Positions 32,477 to 39,579 of a DNA stretch of 51,635 bases are shown here, piece by piece (the first letter of the stretch is position 1; each line of letters starts with the position of its first letter). This DNA comes from Anaerolineales bacterium UBA832 (GTDB taxonomy: Bacteria > Chloroflexota > Anaerolineae > Anaerolineales > UBA11657). Made by a program: the position numbers and the translations under genes. Location of the stretch: contig DBHI01000034.1 of assembly GCA_002296125.1 (NCBI GenBank), positions 2,015 through 53,649 of the forward strand. Direction: 5' to 3'. Below the pieces are notes generated by a model, which worked only from the letters and a program-made list of their open reading frames with translations, searched no databases and was not told the origin of the DNA.

Positions 32477-34006
32477 TCATGGAGTTGTAGAAATCTGATT
32501 GTTGTTTACACAAGCACATGCAACTAATGAGATTCCAGTTTCGCTATTTAGTAATTTGCCACGATATGGCCTGTGTTCTCCAATTACATGCCATTTATCT
32601 AATTGAAATATTGGTGGTCCATCTGCTGGTATCCATTCTCCATTATATTTTCTTGCCAAGTGTAGATGTGTTCCGGTTGTTTCTAATTCACCTTCACAAG
32701 AGGGTCGTCCTAAACGTTCTCCTTTTTGTATTGTTTTTCCAACTCTCAATTTGTATTTTTCCGGTAAGAGGTGAGCATATATTAGAGTCCATCCAGTTAA
32801 TTCTGAACCATCATTATCTAAATTTTGTGCTACAACTCCAGTTCCCATACGAGTGATAATTCCATCTGCAGGTGCTATGATCCAATCGTTACTTTCAGTG
32901 CATCCAGGTTCTGCTAATTGTGGTGCAAAGTCTATTGCCGCCCATGGACCTGAATCTCTCCATGCATTATGGGGTCCACCTGTATAGTTCCAAATTACTC
33001 CTGGTTCGAATGGTAGATCAATTGTGGGTTGGGATAGTCCAGGTTGTATAATGTCAATTTGATATTGGAAAGGATCACCAAATAATTGTTTGTAAGTTGC
33101 TGAAAAACCATCTGGTCCAATAGCTTTTTTAAACAAAGGTTCTGAATATAGAGATGAAAAAAAAGAATATATTGCTACAGTTCCTGCATTTAAGTGGGGA
33201 TGTAATTGATATATTTCATTTTCAGCTAGTTTTAATTCTTTGAGTCGTCCATGTCGCCATCCATAGTACCCATTATTTAATTGTTCTGCTGCCCACATTA
33301 ACTGATTGGGTAATTTAGCAAATTTCCATTCTTGTACATTGAGTGGGTATTGTATTATCGAATTTGTGGTAGTGGTCCCAGATATTAATCCGCTTTGGTA
33401 TTCTATTAACGCTAGTAGTATTCTGGGGTTTACTGAATATTCCATTGCAATATTGTGTACTATCTGCCATCCTGGTAATAAATATTCGTTCCCTGCTTCA
33501 ATTTGCCATAACCATCCCTGACTGTATTTTTTTACTTCTTCTTCTATATTAAGATTGAGTTGTCCTGGGCCATATATGGTCTCACTATCTGGGATTATTA
33601 GAAAAGGTTTGGGATTAGTATTTATGCTAATCTCTGGAAGTATTACAATCACATTCTTTTTTAGGTGATCGGTTTTGTGTAAGTTTGGATTTGCTTTTTG
33701 TAAAAGTTCATAATTAATGTTAAATCGGCGAGATATTATTGGCAAAGTATCACCGTTCCAAGTTTTGTATGTGTCAAATTGAGATGGAATATATTTTTCT
33801 TTGGTTAGATGTACTATAGGGGAAGTAGCTTGTTGTTGTATCGACAAGTCAGTTGATTCATCAGTCCTTTCAGATATTTGTACGTTAGGAGGAGAAAGCG
33901 AAGGTTCTATTGGCATTGAATCTGATTGAGGAATTTGACATGCTTGTACAATTAATGCTATCAAAGTCAGTATAATTAAAGTGTGTGTTTTCGTTGTTAT
34001 ATTCAT
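32477..34006 (-). CDS. LysM and M23-peptidase lipoprotein
   Basis: Secreted cell-wall protein (509 residues). The signal peptide ends in a lipobox-like VQAC (Cys at about residue 23). A LysM domain follows (about residues 82-132, YKTWNGDTLPIISRRFN). A central helical region of about 170 residues holds a long coiled stretch. The M23 peptidase domain is at about 340-480, with WAAIDFAP, IIAPADGIITRMG, LIYAHLLP and the metal-binding TGTHLHLARK. M23 enzymes cut peptidoglycan cross-bridges or act as inactive activators of amidases; the H-x-H and the Asp are present here, so activity is plausible. It is the first gene of the minus-strand run toward kbl. Confidence 0.88.
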   Translation of the reverse strand: MNITTKTHTLIILTLIALIVQACQIPQSDSMPIEPSLSPPNVQISERTDESTDLSIQQQATSPIVHLTKEKYIPSQFDTYKTWNGDTLPIISRRFNINYELLQKANPNLHKTDHLKKNVIVILPEISINTNPKPFLIIPDSETIYGPGQLNLNIEEEVKKYSQGWLWQIEAGNEYLLPGWQIVHNIAMEYSVNPRILLALIEYQSGLISGTTTTNSIIQYPLNVQEWKFAKLPNQLMWAAEQLNNGYYGWRHGRLKELKLAENEIYQLHPHLNAGTVAIYSFFSSLYSEPLFKKAIGPDGFSATYKQLFGDPFQYQIDIIQPGLSQPTIDLPFEPGVIWNYTGGPHNAWRDSGPWAAIDFAPQLAEPGCTESNDWIIAPADGIITRMGTGVVAQNLDNDGSELTGWTLIYAHLLPEKYKLRVGKTIQKGERLGRPSCEGELETTGTHLHLARKYNGEWIPADGPPIFQLDKWHVIGEHRPYRGKLLNSETGISLVACACVNNNQISTTP

Positions 34007-34079
34007 ATATTATTGGAATTATACGACATTGTGTGACGTATGCTAAGGAATAAATTATCATCCATTAAGTAATTGCTGT

Positions 34080-35597
34080 ATGTTATTGACACATTTAAAT
34101 TGTTGCAAAGCTTGTTTTCGCGTAATTATACGAATAATATCATGTTTCGTATTAGTTGGTATCCAGTTTGATAGAGTCTATGCTGATTCAACAATTCCAG
34201 ATCCGCGTTTAGGAATTGTTGAATCATATCAATCACCGCGTCATGCGACGAAATGGGACATTGGGTGGGATCGAATAGTATTTGAATGGTATAAAATTCA
34301 ACCATTTGGGTCTGATAGTTGGCTTCCTGTACGTCCGCATGGACTTGCATCAAATGGTTTGAATGTTATGAGGAAAGATAAAGGTATATTTGAACATTCA
34401 TTTGTACAAGAGCAGTGGATCGATCAAGCACTAGATGATAATAGAGAAATAGTTGCACTTTTGATTGGCACACCAGATTGGGCAACTGATGGATTGCCTC
34501 ATCGAGGTGTTCCCAACGGATTATATCTTCCAGTTAACGATCCTAATAACCATTGGGCTCAGTTTGTGAGGGGAGTTTTTAATGAATACGGTGATGTGAT
34601 CAAAAATTGGGTGATTTGGAACGAGCCAGACATATCATCCGACCATCCAGGAGCACAATTTGATGGATCGGTAGAAGATTATTATCGTTTGGTAAAAGTT
34701 GCTTATCTGGTATCTCAAGAAGTAAATTCAGACATTGTTATTCACTTAGCTGGATTAACTTATTGGCATGATGTGGTCTATGGACGAGAACCATATTTGC
34801 AGAGATTGTTAGAAGTACTTGTTCAGGATCCACAAGCATCATTATATGATCATTATTTTGATGTGGTAACAGTGCATATATATTTTAATACTGAGTCAGT
34901 TTATCAAATTATTAATCTACAATTTGATATTCTTGCTAAATTTGGATTAGATAAGAAGATTTGGCTAAATGAAACGAATGCAGCTCCTATGAATGATCTT
35001 CTTTATCCATGGACTGATCCACTCTTGCCAATAACGTTACAACAACAAGCTTCCTTTGTGATTCAATCAAATGCTTTGGCTTTTGCTTCAGGGGCTGAAC
35101 GTGTGGCAGTTTACAAGTTTTTTGATCATATAGAGCCATTACCTGGACTTGAGTCTTATGGATTGATTAGGAATGATGGTAGTTATAGACCAGTTGCTAG
35201 AGCGTATCAGACTTTAGTAAATTCTATTTCTGGTTTTCAAGAAGTGAATCATTTTGTTTATGATACGCATCATATAGTTACATTCTTTGGCTTATCAAGA
35301 CGTACCACTATTGCATGGACGCGTACAGATCAGGATGTTCTGATTTCTTTAGAGGATTTTCATGATGTCAATTATCAATATTTTATTGATAAATTAGGTG
35401 ACAAGGTTGTAATAAATAGTGGTGATGATTTGCAATTTATTTTACCTGGTCAAGATTGTGATACAAATATCACTATTTGTTCAGTAGGTGGTTTGCCTTT
35501 GATATTGGTGGAATATCAAATGTGTGATATTAACAGTTTGGTATATCAACATGATTGTAATTTGTTGTTGTCTTCGGATAAAAAATTGGTTCCTTAA
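34080..35597 (+). CDS. Secreted glycoside hydrolase, clan GH-A type
   Basis: A 505-residue protein with an N-terminal signal or anchor (about residues 14-33, hydrophobic, ending near VYADS) and a TIM-barrel glycosidase. The acid/base Glu is in NWVIWNEPD (about residue 184) and the nucleophile candidate in IWLNETNAAP. The FEWYKIQPFGSDSW and GTPDWATDGLPHRG segments belong to the substrate face. The spacing between the two Glu fits clan GH-A families such as GH39 or GH5, but I cannot fix the family or sugar. A C-terminal domain of about 110 residues is unrecognised. It is divergent from the LysM-M23 gene and upstream of the iron operon. Confidence 0.82.
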   Translation: MLLTHLNCCKACFRVIIRIISCFVLVGIQFDRVYADSTIPDPRLGIVESYQSPRHATKWDIGWDRIVFEWYKIQPFGSDSWLPVRPHGLASNGLNVMRKDKGIFEHSFVQEQWIDQALDDNREIVALLIGTPDWATDGLPHRGVPNGLYLPVNDPNNHWAQFVRGVFNEYGDVIKNWVIWNEPDISSDHPGAQFDGSVEDYYRLVKVAYLVSQEVNSDIVIHLAGLTYWHDVVYGREPYLQRLLEVLVQDPQASLYDHYFDVVTVHIYFNTESVYQIINLQFDILAKFGLDKKIWLNETNAAPMNDLLYPWTDPLLPITLQQQASFVIQSNALAFASGAERVAVYKFFDHIEPLPGLESYGLIRNDGSYRPVARAYQTLVNSISGFQEVNHFVYDTHHIVTFFGLSRRTTIAWTRTDQDVLISLEDFHDVNYQYFIDKLGDKVVINSGDDLQFILPGQDCDTNITICSVGGLPLILVEYQMCDINSLVYQHDCNLLLSSDKKLVP

Positions 35598-35601
35598 TTG
35601 A

Positions 35602-35629
35602 TTGACTGGTGGATAATAATATGTATAAT
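35602..35629 (+). promoter_or_regulatory. Promoter of the feo operon
   Basis: TTGACT (35602-35607), 16 bases, TATAAT (35624-35629). The start would fall near 35636, at the centre of the palindrome, so the operator covers the -10 and the start site. Confidence 0.65.
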
Positions 35630-35660
35630 TTAGGTATACCTAAATTATACATATTATTAT
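35613..35660. promoter_or_regulatory. Perfect 48-bp palindrome, probable iron-repressor operator
   Basis: Bases 35613-35636 are the exact reverse complement of 35637-35660, with no spacer and no mismatch across 24 pairs; the match breaks at 35612/35661. The core TTTAGGTATACCTAAA resembles operators of the DtxR/IdeR metal-repressor family, whose sites have TTAGG...CCTAA half-sites. It lies directly before feoA and overlaps the feo promoter. If transcribed across from an upstream start it would form a long hairpin instead. Confidence 0.7.
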
Positions 35661-35681
35661 GTATTTTTCGGAGGTCATGTT

Positions 35682-35936
35682 ATTAATAATACTTATGAAC
35701 AGTTTGATAAACATCTGTCTGATTTGGAAATAGGTAAAAGCTGCCGTGTTATAGGGATAAATGAGCGTTGTAATGGTCTAGAACGAAGAAGACTATTAGA
35801 TTTAGGTATTCTACCAGGAACACTTATTAAAGCTGAAATGCAAAGTCCATCTGGTGATCCGATAGCTTATCGTATACGTGACACTATAATTGGTTTACGA
35901 AAAGAACAAGCCTGTTTGATTGAAGTTATTATGTGA
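35682..35936 (+). CDS. feoA: Ferrous iron transport protein A, probable ATT start
   Basis: SH3-like cytosolic partner of FeoB. The body GKSCRVIGINERCNGLERRRLLDLG...PGTLIKAE is standard FeoA. An automatic start at TTG 35724 would remove the conserved LSDL strand that FeoA proteins carry at their N-terminus. The frame is open upstream and codes HLSDLEIGKS, so the true start lies earlier. The only strong ribosome binding site, GGAGG (35670-35674), is seven bases before an in-frame ATT (35682); the ATG at 35677 is in another frame and too close. With ATT the protein has 84 residues, the normal length. Alternatives are CTG 35715 or TTG 35724, neither with a ribosome binding site. Confidence 0.75.
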   Translation: MNNTYEQFDKHLSDLEIGKSCRVIGINERCNGLERRRLLDLGILPGTLIKAEMQSPSGDPIAYRIRDTIIGLRKEQACLIEVIM

Positions 35937-35980
35937 TAAATATGCTTGGTCTTATATAAGATATAACAGTATGTAGATTT

Positions 35981-36778
35981 ATGAATATTGATCAAAATTT
36001 GTTGCAACCAGATAAATGTGTTACATGTCCCTCACATAATTCTATTGAGTTAATGCGTCTTGGTGTTGATATGCAAGATTGGGATTATGTGGTTGGTTTA
36101 GCTGGTAATCCCAATACTGGTAAGAGTACTATTTTTAATTCATTAACAGGTTTAAGACAGCATACTGGCAACTGGCCTGGTAAAACTGTGTCTCGTATGG
36201 AAGGTGGTTATGAATATGAATCTACAAGGTATAAAGTTGTTGATTTACCTGGAGCATATTCACTCTTAAGTACAAGCATTGATGAGGAAATTGCTAGGAA
36301 TTTCATTTTGTTTGGTAGGCCTGATGTGACCGTAGTGGTTGTTGATGCCACTAGATTAGAGCGTAATCTTAACTTAGCATTACAGATCTTAGAAATTACA
36401 GATAGAGCAGTATTGTGTTTGAATCTTATGGATGAAGCAAACAAGCATGGTATTGTTATCGATGAAAGATGTTTGGCACGTGATTTAGGTATTCCAGTTG
36501 TGCCTACCGTAGCAAGAAATCAGGAAGGATTACCATATTTAATTCAGACTATAGGAGATGTTGCTTCTGGCAAGATTAAGTGCAATCCATATAGGTCAAA
36601 CAAAAAGATTGGTGAAATGAGTGTGATTGTAAAACAGCTGACTGAAAAGTTAGAAAGTATTTATCCAGATTTACCAAACCATCGTTGGTTAGCATTGCGT
36701 TTGTTAGATGGAGATTCAGATATTATATCGGCTTTGTCTGAGGGAAAATTGCAATCTTTAGCAAATTCAGTTAAGTGA
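35981..36778 (+). CDS. feoB: FeoB N-terminal GTPase part (split protein)
   Basis: Cytosolic G-protein half of the ferrous iron transporter FeoB (265 residues). After an N-terminal extension with a CVTCPSH Cys pair come the G1 motif GNPNTGKST (about residues 42-50), G3 VDLPGAYS, and G4 NLMDEA. The helical GDI-like region starts at about residue 195 and is cut off by TGA after ...SLANSVK. In ordinary FeoB the same chain continues into the membrane domain, encoded here in another frame starting at 36792. It follows feoA by 44 bases. Confidence 0.93.
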   Translation: MNIDQNLLQPDKCVTCPSHNSIELMRLGVDMQDWDYVVGLAGNPNTGKSTIFNSLTGLRQHTGNWPGKTVSRMEGGYEYESTRYKVVDLPGAYSLLSTSIDEEIARNFILFGRPDVTVVVVDATRLERNLNLALQILEITDRAVLCLNLMDEANKHGIVIDERCLARDLGIPVVPTVARNQEGLPYLIQTIGDVASGKIKCNPYRSNKKIGEMSVIVKQLTEKLESIYPDLPNHRWLALRLLDGDSDIISALSEGKLQSLANSVK

Positions 36779-36791
36779 TGTTATTTTAGAA

Positions 36792-38216
36792 ATGTCTAAT
36801 GATTCATTAAGTCAATTGTTGAATAAAGCTAAACATTTTCGTAGAGATTTAGGAAACAAAGTTCATGAAGATATAGTTGAATCTATTTACGATGATGCTG
36901 CACGTATTGCTAAAAGAGCTGTTGATATAGATAACAAGTCAATTTCTATGGGTCTTGATCGTGCTATTGACAGAGTTGTTACAAGTCGTTTGTATGGTTT
37001 TCCATTAATGATGCTTTTGCTTACACTAGTATTTTGGTTGACCATTTCTGGAGCTAATGTTCCTTCTAGCATGTTGGCAACATTGTTCTTAGATATTATT
37101 TATCCGGGACTCAAGTCGTTATCTGAATCTCTGAATATTTCTTGGTGGCTTGATGGATTATTAATTGACGGAGTATATTTAGCAGTTGGTTGGGTTATAA
37201 GTGTTATGTTACCTCCAATGGCAATATTTTTCCCTTTGTTTACATTGTTGGAAGATCTTGGCTATTTACCACGTATTGCTTTTAATCTTGATAATATGTT
37301 TAGAAAAACAGGTGCACATGGTAAACAAGCACTTAGCATGGCAATGGGTTGGGGATGTAATGCTGCCGGAGTTATTTCTACACGCATTATTGATAGCCCT
37401 CGTGAAAGACTGATAGCTATCATTACTAATAATTTTTCATTATGTAATGGACGTTGGCCTACGCAAATATTAGTTGCTACAGTGTTTATAGGTGGTCTTG
37501 TGCCAGCTCATTTTGCTGGTGTTGTTTCAGCAATGTCTGTAGTAGCGATTGCTGTCTTAGGTATTCTGTTAACATTCTTAGTGTCGTGGGCACTTTCTAG
37601 ATCAATTTTGAGAGGTGAATCGTCTGTATTTAATATGGAACTACCACCGTATCGTATGCCACATGTTTGGCAGACTGTTTATACTTCAATCATTGATAGG
37701 ACTTTGCCTGTTCTGTGGCGAGCTATACTTTGGGCTGTGCCTGCTGGTGCACTTATATGGCTTACATCTAATATTAACATTGATAATATTAGTTTTGCAG
37801 AACATGTGATTTTGTTATTGGATCCCTTTGGGTTTGTCATAGGACTTAATGGCGTGATTTTATTGGCTTATATTTTGGCGATTCCTGCTAATGAAATAAT
37901 TGTTCCAACAATATTGATGTTAACTGTTTTGTCTTCTGGTATAGAAAGGATAGGACTAGGAGCTGGTGTGATGTTTGAACTAGATTCTTTAGATGTTACT
38001 TTAAAGGTTTTTGAAGCTGGAGGATGGACTCTCCTTACTGCTGTTAATCTCATGCTTTTTAGTTTGATACACAATCCATGTAGTACTACTATACATACAA
38101 TATATAAAGAAACAGGAAGCGTTAAATGGACTCTTGTTTCTACTTTTCTACCTTTACTAATGGGGTTTGTGATCACATTTCTAGTAGCTCAAGTTTGGAG
38201 AATAATTGTAAATTGA
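36792..38216 (+). CDS. feoB: FeoB C-terminal membrane part (split protein)
   Basis: Membrane permease half of FeoB (474 residues) with about nine TM helices. A 70-residue cytosolic helical start (LNKAKHFRRDLGNKVHEDI) is the rest of the GDI region, followed by two Gate domains: LLEDLGYLPRIAFNLDNMFR with GWGCNAAGV, and PANEIIVPTILML with GWTLLTAVNLMLFSLIHNPC. The conserved Cys in GWGCN is present. The ATG is 13 bases after the feoB-N stop and one frame away. The frame is open back across the stop (to 36762), so a single-base shift would fuse both halves into about 744 residues, the normal FeoB size. Confidence 0.93.
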   Translation: MSNDSLSQLLNKAKHFRRDLGNKVHEDIVESIYDDAARIAKRAVDIDNKSISMGLDRAIDRVVTSRLYGFPLMMLLLTLVFWLTISGANVPSSMLATLFLDIIYPGLKSLSESLNISWWLDGLLIDGVYLAVGWVISVMLPPMAIFFPLFTLLEDLGYLPRIAFNLDNMFRKTGAHGKQALSMAMGWGCNAAGVISTRIIDSPRERLIAIITNNFSLCNGRWPTQILVATVFIGGLVPAHFAGVVSAMSVVAIAVLGILLTFLVSWALSRSILRGESSVFNMELPPYRMPHVWQTVYTSIIDRTLPVLWRAILWAVPAGALIWLTSNINIDNISFAEHVILLLDPFGFVIGLNGVILLAYILAIPANEIIVPTILMLTVLSSGIERIGLGAGVMFELDSLDVTLKVFEAGGWTLLTAVNLMLFSLIHNPCSTTIHTIYKETGSVKWTLVSTFLPLLMGFVITFLVAQVWRIIVN

Positions 38217-38234
38217 TTGTAGCTTACACATTAA

Positions 38235-38654
38235 TTATTGTCCGATTATTTGCACATTAATTTTTCTTTGACGAGGTTTATTGTCGAAATCAACAAATAC
38301 TATCTGTTGCCACATCCCCAGATGTAGTTCCTTATTGATTACAGGTACAGATATTGATGGTCCTATTAGTGCTGCACATAGATGTGAGTGTCCATTACCA
38401 TCATGCCACCGTTCGTTGTGTTTATAAAACTCATTGGGATTAGCTACTGCTTTGAAATGATCTTGGAAATCTTGAATACATCCGCTTTCGAATTCCATTG
38501 TAGTAATTGCTGATGTGGATGAAGGTGTGAAAATAGTTGTATTTCCAATTGAAATATTCGAACTGATAATTAAATTTTGTATTTCTATTGTTATATCATG
38601 TATATCAGTGTTTCCGGTTGCATTAATGCTAAGCATATGATTTTCTATTTTCAT
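38235..38654 (-). CDS. YjbQ/UPF0047 family protein
   Basis: A 139-residue protein of the YjbQ family, small alpha/beta proteins forming trimers; some members have thiamin-phosphate synthase activity in vivo. Signatures are IGNTTIFTPSSTSAITTMEFE, the metal-site region ERWHDGNGHSHLCAALIGPS and LHLGMWQQIVFVDFD. The length is normal. It is convergent with feoB, 18 bases away. The role in the cell is unclear. Confidence 0.9.
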   Translation of the reverse strand: MKIENHMLSINATGNTDIHDITIEIQNLIISSNISIGNTTIFTPSSTSAITTMEFESGCIQDFQDHFKAVANPNEFYKHNERWHDGNGHSHLCAALIGPSISVPVINKELHLGMWQQIVFVDFDNKPRQRKINVQIIGQ

Positions 38655-38808
38655 GTTGATTCTCCAATTTAGTATTGAATTTGTTACTTATTTTGTTTCA
38701 ATTACATTGTATATATTCTGCATCTAAAATTGTAATAGTGATATCTATCTTAAACAACTTGCCATCATAGGTTCTACATGAGACAATCGTGTGAGGAGTA
38801 GTGTTTTT

Positions 38809-39579
38809 ATGAGTATAAATGGTAATGAAATACCTTCCAATATTTCTGATCAGAGTGATAAATTCATTGTAATTAGGCGCAGTTATTTTTATATTGCTAT
38901 TGCTCCAGTAATGTTTGTATGTGGATTAGCAGTTGGTTTCTTAATTTGGGGAGATCAGAATATTAAGTCTGTAGATGAAAAAGTTCTTACGGTAACAGAA
39001 AATTCACCAATTGCTGATACTGAAGAAATTGAATATTTTGATGAATCATTAGATCGTTTTGATGTGAAAAGCTCAAATGATCCATGTATAGGTTCTCCTG
39101 ATGCTCCAATTACGGTGATAGAATTTAGTGATTTTCAGTGTGGATATTGTGCTAGATTTGTTGATTCTACTTTAATTCCATTACTAGAGAGTTATCCAGA
39201 TGAGATTAGATTTTGTTACAAAGATTTCCCATTAGAAAGTATACATCCTGAAGCATTTGCCGCATCCGAGGCGGCCGAGTGTGCTTTTGAGCAGGATCAA
39301 TTTTGGCAGTTTCATAATGGAATTTTTTGGAATCAGTCGAAATTGGGTGTTGATTTGTATCTTGATCTAGCGGATAGTTTAAAGATGGATCTTGATCAAT
39401 TCCAGCAATGTATTGAGTCTAACAAGTATCGTTCACGTGTTGTTGAAGATTTTACTATTGGAAGAGATTTGGGGGTAACAGGTACTCCTACATTTTTTGT
39501 TAATGGTATACCTTTGGTAGGTGCTCAGCCTATTGAGTCTTTTATAGGAATAATTGAATCAGAGCTTACACAACAATAG
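38809..39579 (+). CDS. Membrane-anchored DsbA-like thiol oxidoreductase
   Basis: Thioredoxin-fold protein of the DsbA/DsbG type (256 residues), probably outside the cytoplasmic membrane. A single TM segment (about residues 27-46, YIAIAPVMFVCGLAVGF) precedes a linker and the DsbA domain: ITVIEFSDFQCGYCARF with the CxxC, the cis-Pro loop GVTGTPTFFVNGIPLVGA, and a helical insert in between. I start at ATG 38809, which has GAGGAG 10 bases upstream; the frame also opens at GTG 38791 without a ribosome binding site. It is followed closely by the FeS oxidoreductase. Confidence 0.9.
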   Translation: MSINGNEIPSNISDQSDKFIVIRRSYFYIAIAPVMFVCGLAVGFLIWGDQNIKSVDEKVLTVTENSPIADTEEIEYFDESLDRFDVKSSNDPCIGSPDAPITVIEFSDFQCGYCARFVDSTLIPLLESYPDEIRFCYKDFPLESIHPEAFAASEAAECAFEQDQFWQFHNGIFWNQSKLGVDLYLDLADSLKMDLDQFQQCIESNKYRSRVVEDFTIGRDLGVTGTPTFFVNGIPLVGAQPIESFIGIIESELTQQ

